From Maribellus luteus (lineage in GTDB: Bacteria > Bacteroidota > Bacteroidia > Bacteroidales > Prolixibacteraceae), in assembly GCF_003576475.1 (NCBI RefSeq), contig NZ_QWGR01000005.1, positions 310,001-374,000 of the forward strand: DNA of 64,000 nucleotides. Reading direction: 5' to 3'. A program made the position numbers and the translations under genes. The notes beneath the pieces were generated by a model, which was not told the origin of the DNA, made no database searches, and was given only the letters and a program-made list of their open reading frames with translations. This document shows, piece after piece, positions 35,978-44,880 of the stretch (within the stretch, counting starts at the first letter, position 1; each line of letters begins with the position of its first letter).

Positions 35978-38188
35978 ATGCAATTCCGGAAATCGATCAT
36001 ACTGCTGTTTCTCCTGCTTGCTTTTTTATCTAAGCAAACGTTGTCCAACACTCCAACGGATCAAAAGAATGATCCCGATCGTCCGAAAATTGCCTTGGTT
36101 TTGAGCGGTGGCGGTGCCAAAGGTTTTTCCCACATTGGCATATTGAAAATGCTCGAAAAGGAGGGGATTCCGATTGATATTATTGTGGGCACCAGCATGG
36201 GCAACCTGATCGGGGGATTTTATTCGATCGGGTATACCGCCGGGGAGATTGAAGCCATTGTAAAAAAGCTCGACTGGGAAGAAGTTCTTTCGGACAATGT
36301 ACAGCGGGAATACCTGTCGCATAACGATAAAATGCTCAAACAGCGTTATTTGCTGTCACTTCCCTTTTCCGATGTAAAATCCATCGGCTTGCCACAGGGT
36401 ATTATTAAGGGGCAAAATGTGCTGAATATTTTTTGCGGACTGGCCGGCAATCTTCCGCCTCATACCGATTTTCATCAGCTTCCGATTTCGTTTGCCAGCG
36501 TAGCCGGCGACATGGAAACCGGTGATGCAGTGGTTATGAAAGACGGCTTCTTTCCCACTGCCTTGTTTGCCAGCATGGCGATCCCCGGAGTTTTCCAACC
36601 TGTGAAACGTGACGGATTGTTACTGGTTGACGGAGGTCTTATCAATAATTTTCCCGTGGATGTGGCCAAAGAAATGGGTGCTGACATCGTTATCGGTGTT
36701 GACATCCGAAGCGACTACCTCCCCCAGGAAAAGCTGAAATCGATGGATGAGATTTTTGGACAGATCGTTGGCTTTATGGACAAGGAAAAAAATGCCGCCA
36801 ACAGCAGTTTGTGCGACATCCTTATCCGCCCCGATATTTCCGGGTATTCAACGGGAAGTTTTTCGCGCGAAGCTGCCGATACCCTGATCATCCGGGGAGA
36901 AAAAGCCGCCCTGCGCCATATGAGTGAAATCAGGGAAATAAAAGATAAATACAAGCTCCAGCCTCCTGTTTATTCCCGCGAATACGTAGTATCCGGCAAA
37001 TGGCAAATAACAGATGTCCGGATTCACGGTGATTATCATTTTGACAAAACTTTTCTGAAATCGTTGCTCAACCTCGAAATTCCCGGGAAATATTCAGCAG
37101 AAGAGATCAAAGACGCGATTGACAGGCTGTACGGCCACGGAGGTTTTGATTTGGCCTATTACTACTTAACCAACAATACCGCGGGCAAAACCCTGAACTT
37201 AAATGTAGTGCCGCAAAAAGAATATGCCCAGCGCGTCGGGTTTAAAGCCAATACGGTAGACGCTGCGGCTTTGCTACTTAACTTCACCAAAAGGAATTAT
37301 GAAAAGACATTTTCATTTCTTTCGGCAAGTGCCGAGATCTCAGCCAATCCGGGCGTTACTTTTACGGCAGAAGCCAACCGGCTGAATTTTCCGACCCTGG
37401 GCTTTGAACTGAATGCCAAATACCAGAACTACCATATTTTCGACAGCGGAGATAAGCTTTACAACGCCGATTTGTTTTTTAGCTCGCTGAAGACCTACAC
37501 CTACAAAAGCTTTTTCCGTCATTTAAATGTCGGGTTTGGAGGACAGCTCGAATATTTTAACGGCGACATTTTTTCGCAAAATACTACGACTATCAGCGAA
37601 TTAAAAACTGAAATGGTATTGGGGAACCTCTATTCCCAGGTTTCTTTCGACAATCTGGACAATTTCTATTTTCCCAACCACGGAACCCGGCTGGAACTGG
37701 AGTTTTCCTTGTATTCCGATTTCAAAAACAACGGCAATATAACCTCAGCCCTGCTTTTTAATATGAACAAGGTAATTCCGCTTTCACCCCGAACGGTTTT
37801 ACTTTTCAACCTGCACAGCCGCACGCTTTTCGATCCTGATTTCCCGCTGGTAAAAACAACCTTTGTCGGAGGCGAGCCGTACTCGCAGTATTTCAACTAT
37901 CACATGCCCTTTATTGGCCTGTCGCCGGTAACCATTTCAGGCCGTGTTACCAACATCGGTTTCCTTGGTTTGCGTTTGCAGGTAGCCAAACTCCAGTACC
38001 TTACCTTCCAGTACAATTTAATGGTACAAGGCAACGACTGGCGCGAACCCGACGATTTTTCCACCGTTGGCGGAGCAGGAGTTAAGTATTCCATAAACAC
38101 CCTCATCGGCCCTCTTGATGTTGGAATGGGATATTCAGAAAAAAACAAAAAACCTACGTTTACCGGAAGCCTCGGCTTTTGGTTTTAA
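35978..38188 (+). CDS. Patatin-like phospholipase with POTRA and C-terminal beta-barrel (PlpD-like)
   Basis: This 736-residue protein has a signal peptide (FRKSIILLFLLLAFLS) followed by a patatin domain: glycine-rich oxyanion loop LSGGGAKGFSH at 42-52, nucleophile GTSMG (Ser73), and Asp in LVDGG (Asp218). Next is a POTRA-like region (WQITDVRIHGDYHFDKTFL, about residue 340). The C-terminal 350 residues alternate hydrophobic strands and end in GSLGFWF with a final Phe, as in Omp85/BamA barrels. This is the layout of type Vd secreted phospholipases (PlpD/FplA), though many Bacteroidota homologues are not shown to be released. The start at 35978 was chosen for the signal peptide. It follows the M14 gene by 82 bp. 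Confidence 0.9.
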   Translation: MQFRKSIILLFLLLAFLSKQTLSNTPTDQKNDPDRPKIALVLSGGGAKGFSHIGILKMLEKEGIPIDIIVGTSMGNLIGGFYSIGYTAGEIEAIVKKLDWEEVLSDNVQREYLSHNDKMLKQRYLLSLPFSDVKSIGLPQGIIKGQNVLNIFCGLAGNLPPHTDFHQLPISFASVAGDMETGDAVVMKDGFFPTALFASMAIPGVFQPVKRDGLLLVDGGLINNFPVDVAKEMGADIVIGVDIRSDYLPQEKLKSMDEIFGQIVGFMDKEKNAANSSLCDILIRPDISGYSTGSFSREAADTLIIRGEKAALRHMSEIREIKDKYKLQPPVYSREYVVSGKWQITDVRIHGDYHFDKTFLKSLLNLEIPGKYSAEEIKDAIDRLYGHGGFDLAYYYLTNNTAGKTLNLNVVPQKEYAQRVGFKANTVDAAALLLNFTKRNYEKTFSFLSASAEISANPGVTFTAEANRLNFPTLGFELNAKYQNYHIFDSGDKLYNADLFFSSLKTYTYKSFFRHLNVGFGGQLEYFNGDIFSQNTTTISELKTEMVLGNLYSQVSFDNLDNFYFPNHGTRLELEFSLYSDFKNNGNITSALLFNMNKVIPLSPRTVLLFNLHSRTLFDPDFPLVKTTFVGGEPYSQYFNYHMPFIGLSPVTISGRVTNIGFLGLRLQVAKLQYLTFQYNLMVQGNDWREPDDFSTVGGAGVKYSINTLIGPLDVGMGYSEKNKKPTFTGSLGFWF

Positions 38189-38286
38189 CAGGCGGAAAAC
38201 AGGGGCAGCAAACACGGACCTCTATCCAATTGTATTCCAGCGCATTATTTCGTAACTTATATCGTTAAACCATAATTTTAACTGAT

Positions 38287-39045
38287 ATGAGAAGACTTTT
38301 TTTTATTGCCGGAATTGCACTTTTTGTGCTTGGTTGCACTGCACCCGATCCTGAACAGGAGAAAGCAAAAGTTGAAACCGCGATCCAGGAATTCTACGCG
38401 GCTGCCCAGAAATTTGATTTCGAAGCGATCCCAACTTTTTGCACCACTGACTTTACAGCTTTTGAAGACGGAATGTTTTTCAACAACATCAACGACTTTA
38501 TGGATGTTTTCAAATCGCTGGAAGGAGCTACCATTGACATGAAACTGAATTTTGTGAAAACAGAGGTGTCCGGCAATATGGCCACTTCGGTTGTTGAATT
38601 TGATGCCCATTTTATAAAAGATCCGGCGAAAATTCATTTTACAACCTATGAAAATTATGTTTTGAAAAAAGAAGACGGCAAATGGCTGCTGCATTATTTC
38701 CACAGTTCTCATCTGCCCAATCCCGAGGACACGGACTTTGCCACTGTTCATCTGCTAAAAATACCTGAAGACCTGAGCATTGAAAAACTTCAGGAGAACA
38801 TCGAAAAACTGAATGCCGCCATTTCCTCGCTCGGATACTGGAATTGCGGCTATACCCTGTTCAATGTTGAGGAAAACAGCAACGACACCTACAACTATTT
38901 TATCAAAGGCAACTGGAACAACGCGGAAAGCTATAAAATAATTCACGACAGCGAAGCTTTCAAAAGCGTGGCCGGCACCATGCCCGAGGTGGTGAAAGAC
39001 TACTTCAAAGACCAGGTTTATGCGAAAGTGGAGAAGATGAAGTAA
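38287..39045 (+). CDS. Lipoprotein with SnoaL/NTF2-like domain
   Basis: This 252-residue protein has a lipoprotein signal (ALFVLGC, Cys17). Residues 25-140 look like an NTF2-like (SnoaL/DUF4440) fold: an amphipathic helix (VETAIQEFYAAAQKFDFEAI), then TDFTAFEDG, and finally the strand pair YENYVLKKEDGKWLLHYFHSS. The last 100 residues form a second unit of no family I know, with YWNCGYTLFNVEEN and YNYFIKGNW. No catalytic residues can be named. It is 98 bp after the patatin gene and may share its transcript. Confidence 0.75.
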   Translation: MRRLFFIAGIALFVLGCTAPDPEQEKAKVETAIQEFYAAAQKFDFEAIPTFCTTDFTAFEDGMFFNNINDFMDVFKSLEGATIDMKLNFVKTEVSGNMATSVVEFDAHFIKDPAKIHFTTYENYVLKKEDGKWLLHYFHSSHLPNPEDTDFATVHLLKIPEDLSIEKLQENIEKLNAAISSLGYWNCGYTLFNVEENSNDTYNYFIKGNWNNAESYKIIHDSEAFKSVAGTMPEVVKDYFKDQVYAKVEKMK

Positions 39046-39082
39046 ACATCAAAGCTTATTAAAGTTATCACTAGGTCCGTTT

Positions 39083-39249
39083 CTCCTCCTAATGAGGAGG
39101 AGTACTCAGTCGAAGCTTGCGAAGACTGAGGGAGGTGGTAGTTTAATCATTTGCGTTGCTGGAAGAAAATTGTACCACCCTGCCAGCGAATTGACGTTTG
39201 TTTTTATTGGCAAATTTAATGTCGCTGTCACCCCTCCTTTTAGGAGGGG
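39083..39249. repeat. Palindrome-rich dispersed intergenic repeat
   Basis: Three dyads lie in a gene-free gap (39046-39428): ctcctcct-aatg-aggaggag (39083-39102), ctcagtc...gactgag (39105-39130), and cccctcc-tttta-ggagggg (39231-39249). Their sequence type (CTCAGTCGAAGCTTGCGAAGACTGAG, split here by the loop) is familiar from intergenic repeats of Bacteroidota genomes, probably non-autonomous elements. No coding frame is credible. Confidence 0.55.
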
Positions 39250-39342
39250 AAATTACGGTTAAATGCCTCTTTGCAAAGAAAGGGACTGAGAAAGGTTCAA
39301 AAGAATCGTATTTCTCATTGTGGCACCATTTCGGACAGACAG

Positions 39343-39387
39343 AAAAACAAATGCCCGTCCATCAAAAGCACTGATGAACGGACATTT
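39343..39387 (-). terminator. Terminator of the sialic acid operon / SGNH esterase gene
   Basis: On the minus strand aaatgtccgttcatca pairs with tgatggacgggcattt over 16 bp (two G-T pairs) with a 7-base loop, followed by GTTTTTC. It starts 42 bp after the SGNH gene stop. Confidence 0.88.
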
Positions 39388-39428
39388 ATTTTATTCATGT
39401 ATTTTCAGAACATCTTTCCTGCTATTAC

Positions 39429-40094
39429 CTAATCATTAATAAGCGGGGTAATTATTTCGGCCCATTTCAGGTAGCCGTTTGCAGTTAAATGAAGGCCGTC
39501 GTTGGTGAAATCCGGGTTTAAATAATCCGTTCCGGCCTCGGTAAAAGAATCAAAAAGATTTACAAAATGCACCTTGTTGGCGGCGCACCATTCTTTTAGT
39601 TTTTTATTGATTTCCAAAACTTCAGGCGTTTTGCCAATATGCTTCGAAAATTTGCTGAACGCGGGATTCACCGGCAGAATACTTTGTACGAAAACCTGCG
39701 TTTCCGGCGATGCGCTTTGTATCTCGGTGGCTATTTCGCAAATGTTCCGATAAACCGTGTCGGCCGCTATGTTGCGCGACAAATCATTGATACCTATTAA
39801 GAGAAATACTTTTGCCGGCTTCGAACGGGTTACTTCTTCCAAACGATACAAAACGCCTTCGGTAATATCACCACTGATTCCGCGGTTTTTTACATTCGGA
39901 TTCTGAAACAGCTCACTCCATTCACAGCCATCCGTGATACTGTTCCCCAGCATAACAATTTCGTTGGGCGTATCGGGCAGGCTTTCAAAAAGTGTATACC
40001 GCTGATTGTAATAAGTACTAAAATTATTGGTTTGCGCCGTCAGTTGAAAAACACTAAAAACGGCCACCAGCAAAGAAAAGAAGGTTTTATTCAT
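39429..40094 (-). CDS. Secreted SGNH/GDSL hydrolase, possible sialate O-acetylesterase
   Basis: This 221-residue protein has a signal peptide (MNKTFFSLLVAVFSVF ... TAQ) and SGNH blocks: block I VMLGNSITDG (Ser52), block II NRGISGD, block III LLIGINDLS and block V DGLHLTANGY (Asp/His). It belongs to the GDSL-like lipase/acylhydrolase family. Its place as the last gene of a sialic acid locus suggests removal of O-acetyl groups from sialic acid, but this is inference; it could act on other acetylated sugars. The start is set at 40094 since the longer frame (to 40154) puts 20 residues in front of the signal peptide. It lies 87 bp after the MFS gene. Confidence 0.85.
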   Translation of the reverse strand: MNKTFFSLLVAVFSVFQLTAQTNNFSTYYNQRYTLFESLPDTPNEIVMLGNSITDGCEWSELFQNPNVKNRGISGDITEGVLYRLEEVTRSKPAKVFLLIGINDLSRNIAADTVYRNICEIATEIQSASPETQVFVQSILPVNPAFSKFSKHIGKTPEVLEINKKLKEWCAANKVHFVNLFDSFTEAGTDYLNPDFTNDGLHLTANGYLKWAEIITPLIND

Positions 40095-40181
40095 GGTTTG
40101 ATATTGTTTAAAAATTCGATTTAAAGTTAACCCTTCCCATCGATATTTTTTCAATAAAATATACAGAATGCACTATCCTCT

Positions 40182-41447
40182 TTAGTCGTTCTCCTTGTTG
40201 GCAGTGGTTGGTTTAAGTGTCAGCAACTGGAGCAAAACTGCGGCAGCCACCGGAATGGCAAGCATGGCCATATCCCTGCCCAAATGACCGGAATCGGTAG
40301 ACTTTCCCAACAGTTCGGTAACAAACGCACCTGCAAAAACACCCGTCAAATTCATTAAGCCATAACCCGCTGCCCGGTGCCGCGGTGATACAAACTGACA
40401 AAGAATGGGCATGTTGTTGGCATCGAACATTCCGAAACCAACGCCAAACAAAACACCTCCGCCGAGAATGCTGATAAGTCCGTGGCCAAATCCGAGCAAC
40501 AGCAGCGACGGGATAAGCAAACTTAAGCCAATGGCGCCGGTGTAAATTCGTCCCCGCAGGTTTTTCATGATCCAGCGGTCGGCCAAAATACCGCCAAAAA
40601 TCACCCCAACAAACGAAGAAGCGGCAATGGTAATGGTGGCCAACGGGCCTGCTTTTGACATGTCCATCCCCAGGCTTTCGGAAAAAAGTGTAGGTAACCA
40701 GTTTTTGGTGGCCCATCCCGGAAAACTGGGTGCAGCAAAATAAAAAAGGATCACCCAAAAACTCATGGTTCCCAACAGCATTCCCAGACTTTTTGTAATG
40801 GATGAAAAGCCACTGATTTTTACGATTTTATTTTGAGTTGCAGGCTGTGAAGAAGGTGCAAAACGATCTTTTTTCTCGCGCAGAAAGAAAACCAGTACAA
40901 GACTGTAGGCAATTCCGATCAAACCAAACGAATGAAACGCCGTTTGCCACGAAAACTGATGCGCCACTGTAGCTCCGAACCCACCGATTGCCTGCCCGAA
41001 ATACAAACCGGTCATGTGAATTCCCACAGCCAGCGAACGGGTACCTTCTTTGTGGTAGTCGGCAATTAAGGCCAGTGCTGCAGGAATGTACAGTGCCTCG
41101 CTAACCCCCATTACGGCCCGCAACACATACAAAACCTGGAAATTATTTGAATAGCCCATCGACAGCGTAACGGCCGACCAAACAGCCAGACTTCCAACAA
41201 TCAGCCATTTGCGGTTGATGCGGTCGGCAATCAGTCCGGCTACCGGGCTCATAAAACCGTATATCCAGAGGAACACGGCCATTAAACGGCCAAAATTCTC
41301 CGCCGTTTCCAACTCTTTTATATCGATCATCATCGACACTTTCATGGTCGATAACATCTGCCGGTCCATATAATTCAACAGGGCTACCACCCATAAAAGT
41401 CCGACTACAATCCAGGGATATATTGATTTTACTTTGCTTTGGTTCAT
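40182..41447 (-). CDS. nanT: MFS transporter, likely sialic acid importer
   Basis: This 421-residue inner-membrane protein has 12 predicted hydrophobic segments and MFS signatures (ADRINRKWLIVGS at about residue 73, then a repeat-like ADRWIMKNLRGRIY in the second half). The N-terminus YPWIVVGLLWVVALLNYMDRQ is typical of the anion:cation symporter branch. It sits between the 2-epimerase and esterase genes of the sialic acid locus, and Bacteroides fragilis has an MFS-type NanT in its nan operon, so Neu5Ac import is the best guess. An intact sugar other than Neu5Ac, such as 2,7-anhydro-Neu5Ac, is also possible. Confidence 0.85.
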   Translation of the reverse strand: MNQSKVKSIYPWIVVGLLWVVALLNYMDRQMLSTMKVSMMIDIKELETAENFGRLMAVFLWIYGFMSPVAGLIADRINRKWLIVGSLAVWSAVTLSMGYSNNFQVLYVLRAVMGVSEALYIPAALALIADYHKEGTRSLAVGIHMTGLYFGQAIGGFGATVAHQFSWQTAFHSFGLIGIAYSLVLVFFLREKKDRFAPSSQPATQNKIVKISGFSSITKSLGMLLGTMSFWVILFYFAAPSFPGWATKNWLPTLFSESLGMDMSKAGPLATITIAASSFVGVIFGGILADRWIMKNLRGRIYTGAIGLSLLIPSLLLLGFGHGLISILGGGVLFGVGFGMFDANNMPILCQFVSPRHRAAGYGLMNLTGVFAGAFVTELLGKSTDSGHLGRDMAMLAIPVAAAVLLQLLTLKPTTANKEND

Positions 41448-41474
41448 TTTTGTTCGATTTGATTCATTTATTGT

Positions 41475-42659
41475 TTATCCGTTGCTGTTGATTTTCTCCA
41501 GTGTTTTCCAAACCTGGAACATACCGCGCGGAACGTGGAAACAGCCCTTCCATTTTCCGCCTTTCAGGTTAAGCAGTACTTCGCCCTGGCGATTGAGGTA
41601 ACCAAACCATTCGCCAAACTCAGCATCGGCAAAATGCGCCCAGGAGTAGTCGTGCACTTTTTCAAACCAGCGCAAGCATTCTTCGTTGCCGGTAAGCGCA
41701 TATCCTTTTATCAGCGTAATTAATGTTTCGACGTGCACCCACCAAAGTTTCTGGTCCCATTCCAGTTGTTGCGGCGGATTTCCCTTTAGATCGAGGAAAT
41801 AGAAAATACCCCCGTATTTTTCATCCCAGCCGTATTTCAGCGTTCGCAAGGCGATATCGACAGCCTTTTGCGCCAACTCGGGTCTTTTCAGTCGTTCCGA
41901 CAGGTCCATGATAAACCACATGGCTTCAATCGCGTGCCCCGGATTTAACAAACGCCCTTCGAAAGAATCGGAAAAGCTGCCGTCGGGATTTACATTTTCC
42001 AGGATCAGTCCCGAATCAGGCTGGTAGAACACTTCCATCACTTCGTGCAATACTTTTTCAACTGTACTCTCAACCAATTCGGGAGCCAGCAGGTGTTCGA
42101 TCTCCAGCGACAGGTTGCACAAAATCATGGGCAGCGAAAAACCCTTTAACGAGCGGGTTCCCGGCACCAACTTGTTGTAAGCTCCTTTGGGATTATCACT
42201 TCGTTTCAGGATATTCTGAAACGTATCTTTTGCAATCGTGGCAAACTCGTCGTTTCCGGTGGCTTTGCTCAATTGCCCGAAAGCCATTGTCGCAAAACAA
42301 TCCGAAAAAATATTGTACGGCTGCACCAGCGGCAGTCCTTCACGCGTGAGCGAAAAATACCAGTTCTGGTGCCCGTCGTGCCCGTACTTTTGAAGAAACG
42401 CTGCGCCGTCGAGGGCCATCTGCAACCACTCCGGTTTCTGTTCCACCTCGTTGTACAACTTTGAAAACATCCACACCTGGCGGGCTTGCAGCCAAATAAA
42501 CTTATCGGTATCAAACACCTTTCCTTCCCGGTCCAAACAGGTGAAATAACCTCCAAACTCCTTGTCGGGAGAATTGGTTTCCCAAAAAGGAATGACTTTG
42601 TTTAAAAGCTCGTTTTTATACTGTTCCGAAAGCCTTTTAATGTCCATCTTCTGATTCAT
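41475..42659 (-). CDS. nanE: N-acylglucosamine 2-epimerase (AGE/RnBP family)
   Basis: This 394-residue cytoplasmic enzyme is of the (alpha/alpha)6-barrel AGE family and interconverts N-acetylmannosamine and N-acetylglucosamine. Visible blocks are FWETNSPDKEFGGYFTCLDR near residue 24, DKFIWLQARQVWMFS near residue 53, LLNPGHAIEAMWF near residue 235 (His/Glu of the active site), KLWWVHVETLITLI near residue 305 and a final KGCFHVPRGM. The length fits. It follows the lyase and mutarotase genes, so it acts on the ManNAc made by the lyase. The name nanE follows the Bacteroides usage for this non-homologous epimerase. A second start (Met5) is possible. Confidence 0.93.
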   Translation of the reverse strand: MNQKMDIKRLSEQYKNELLNKVIPFWETNSPDKEFGGYFTCLDREGKVFDTDKFIWLQARQVWMFSKLYNEVEQKPEWLQMALDGAAFLQKYGHDGHQNWYFSLTREGLPLVQPYNIFSDCFATMAFGQLSKATGNDEFATIAKDTFQNILKRSDNPKGAYNKLVPGTRSLKGFSLPMILCNLSLEIEHLLAPELVESTVEKVLHEVMEVFYQPDSGLILENVNPDGSFSDSFEGRLLNPGHAIEAMWFIMDLSERLKRPELAQKAVDIALRTLKYGWDEKYGGIFYFLDLKGNPPQQLEWDQKLWWVHVETLITLIKGYALTGNEECLRWFEKVHDYSWAHFADAEFGEWFGYLNRQGEVLLNLKGGKWKGCFHVPRGMFQVWKTLEKINSNG

Positions 42660-42677
42660 TTATTTATGAAAATATAC

Positions 42678-43901
42678 TTACTCCAACTTGTCGCCGGATA
42701 AATCAGCAACGTTCACTTTGGGAGTGCGCACGCCCGGTCGGATTTCGCCGTTGGGAATGTATATCCTGTTTCCCGATTTAACTGCCGCAGTTGTTACCTG
42801 CGTTGAAAAAGGAAGACCTTCCATCAGGCCCGATTCATTAGTAAGCGTGTTGTACCAAAACACCTGCCGGTCAAAGCCAGGATGGCTCTCCAGGTGCTTT
42901 ATTTTCCGGCTGTTGATTTCCGCTTTTTCTTCGGGAGTTTCGGCTGCGGCAACAGCGTTAATAAACGCTTCGGTTTTGTTAAAAAGCCGCCCATTGTCGC
43001 CCCCAAAAAGAAGGATGTGATTTTTACCGACTGCCGCACCTGTTCCGGCGGCAAGGGTTACCGGCATATTTTGAGCACCGCTTATATTGCCAACCTGTTT
43101 CCACACTTTTTCTGAAGGTGAATATTTCAACACCGAACTAAAAAAGATGCTTAGTTCACCGTCTCTGTTGCGTCCTCCCAACACATAAATACAATCCTCG
43201 TTTCCGTCCCACTGACTTACCACCACTGCGTTGGATACGGGCTGTGGTAAATCAGGAAGTTTTACCCATTCGGGCGTGTCTTTGGAAACATCGGCGCAGT
43301 AAAACGTCGACAAATAACCTTCCGCGCCTAAGCCTCCTGCCACATAAACCACCGGGCCAATGGCGGCCGCACCACAATTTGAAACGGCTACCGGAAAATC
43401 GGTCAGTGTGCTAATTTGCACTTCACCCCTGTCGAACTTCAGCTTTAATACGCCGGAAAGCGGCCCGTTCAGGTTTTCGCCTCCTACACAAATAATCTCA
43501 TTGTTAAGCGAAACGCAGGCTGAGTAGCCCAAAGGAACTGGAAGTTTTGTTCCGGTGATTTGCCAGGCGGTATCATTTTCATTCAATGGCAAAAAGAAAA
43601 TATCGTCGTAGTATTTCTTCGCTCCTCCTTCCCAGGGTAATAAATCCGGAAAATTCGCTCCTCCAGCCACCACCAATACGTTCGATGCAATGCCTGCCAA
43701 TGGGCCTGCAAGCCCCTTCTGCACCGTCTCTTTGTTGGCCGAAGGAATATCCGGTAAACTCTCCCAATTGATTTTCATAGCAGTTTCTTTTTCCCGGGGA
43801 GAACATTGCATAACAACTCCTCCCAGAACGATTACTGAAAATACTTTTATGTTTCGCTTAAAGCGTGCTGAAAAGTTCCTGAATTTGCAAAGCCTCAACA
43901 T
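42678..43901 (-). CDS. nanM: Cyclically permuted mutarotase, NanM-like (Kelch beta-propeller lipoprotein)
   Basis: This six-bladed Kelch-type propeller has about 407 residues. Blades are marked by WxxLPxxP and GG repeats (WESLPDIPSANKE, VVAGGANFPD, ICVGGENL, VYVAGGLGAEG, VYVLGGRNRDGE, HILLFGGDNGRL). It matches the cyclically permuted mutarotase family related to NanM, which speeds conversion of alpha- to beta-Neu5Ac in the periplasm after sialidase action. A hydrophobic stretch ending in VVMQC suggests a lipoprotein. To include it the start must be upstream (ATG 43901 or 43928), so the gene overlaps the end of nanA by 44 bp or more. Starting at Met 43811 would lose the signal. Confidence 0.85.
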   Translation of the reverse strand: MLRLCKFRNFSARFKRNIKVFSVIVLGGVVMQCSPREKETAMKINWESLPDIPSANKETVQKGLAGPLAGIASNVLVVAGGANFPDLLPWEGGAKKYYDDIFFLPLNENDTAWQITGTKLPVPLGYSACVSLNNEIICVGGENLNGPLSGVLKLKFDRGEVQISTLTDFPVAVSNCGAAAIGPVVYVAGGLGAEGYLSTFYCADVSKDTPEWVKLPDLPQPVSNAVVVSQWDGNEDCIYVLGGRNRDGELSIFFSSVLKYSPSEKVWKQVGNISGAQNMPVTLAAGTGAAVGKNHILLFGGDNGRLFNKTEAFINAVAAAETPEEKAEINSRKIKHLESHPGFDRQVFWYNTLTNESGLMEGLPFSTQVTTAAVKSGNRIYIPNGEIRPGVRTPKVNVADLSGDKLE

Positions 43902-44775
43902 CTTTTTCAAACTGTTTGTATGCTTCATTGCTCATATTTTTTACGGGCAAACGGAATTCACCGCATTCAAAACCAATGTACCGCATGTAGGCTTTTCCGG
44001 TGGCAATTCCGCCGTATTTTCCCAACAAACGAATCATATCGATTGATTGCTGCTGCAACTTGCGGGCTTTCTCAAGGTCTCCGTTATCAAACGCATCAAT
44101 CAGTTGGTAATACAGTGGTGCAGCATAGTTAAATGTACTTCCCACTCCTCCGCGCGCTCCCAGCACCAATGCCGATAACAGGTTCTCGTCGCGGCCCCAA
44201 AGCATGTCGTATTTTCCATCAGCAAAGTGGATACAAGTCAGAAAATCCATAAAATCTTCGTGGGTGTATTTGATACCTGCCAGGTTGGGAATCATACCCG
44301 AAGCTTCCTGTAAGAAATCATACATGGAAACAAAGCAACCCGAGAGCACCGGAATGTGATAAAAATAGAAAGGCACGGTAGGAACAGCCTCTGCAACCTT
44401 CGCACAAAATTCAGCCAGCTGGCCACCCGAACCGGGTTTGAAATAATAAGGCGCCAGCATGGCAATGGCATCCGCCCCGCATTCTTCCGAATGCTTCGCA
44501 TTTTCAATACACTCTTTGTAGGAAGTGCCGCCAATCAGGTTAATAATTTTAAGTTCCTTTTTCTCAGAAGCCGCTTTCACCCACTCTTCGGTAATCTGCA
44601 TTTTTTCCTTTTGCGAAAGGGAAACTCCCTCTCCGGTTGAGCCATTTACAAAAGCACCAACCACTTTATTGTTTTCCAGCAATCTTACGTAATCCGGAAT
44701 TTTTTCAAAAACCACTTCTCCCCTGCTATCCATCGGGGTAAAAGGTGCTGCGATAAGGCCGTTAATTTTATTCAT
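43858..44775 (-). CDS. nanA: N-acetylneuraminate lyase
   Basis: This 305-residue TIM-barrel of the DapA/NanA family splits Neu5Ac to ManNAc and pyruvate. It has GSTGEG (45-50), the catalytic Tyr in FYFYHIP (Tyr139) and the Schiff-base Lys in LAGIKYTHED (Lys169). GIKYT/H after the barrel fits lyases rather than dihydrodipicolinate synthases, and the operon context (sialidase, mutarotase, 2-epimerase) makes the assignment strong. It is cytoplasmic. The gene overlaps nanM and starts 105 bp after the GH20 gene. Confidence 0.94.
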   Translation of the reverse strand: MNKINGLIAAPFTPMDSRGEVVFEKIPDYVRLLENNKVVGAFVNGSTGEGVSLSQKEKMQITEEWVKAASEKKELKIINLIGGTSYKECIENAKHSEECGADAIAMLAPYYFKPGSGGQLAEFCAKVAEAVPTVPFYFYHIPVLSGCFVSMYDFLQEASGMIPNLAGIKYTHEDFMDFLTCIHFADGKYDMLWGRDENLLSALVLGARGGVGSTFNYAAPLYYQLIDAFDNGDLEKARKLQQQSIDMIRLLGKYGGIATGKAYMRYIGFECGEFRLPVKNMSNEAYKQFEKDVEALQIQELFSTL

Positions 44776-44880
44776 TTTGTCAATATTTTAAGTCGTCAAT
44801 ATTTTTGGTTGAAATTCTATTTTACTATTCGTCAATGCCCGTTGAGTTGCTGACGGCAAGCTATTTAATGTTTTGAATTT

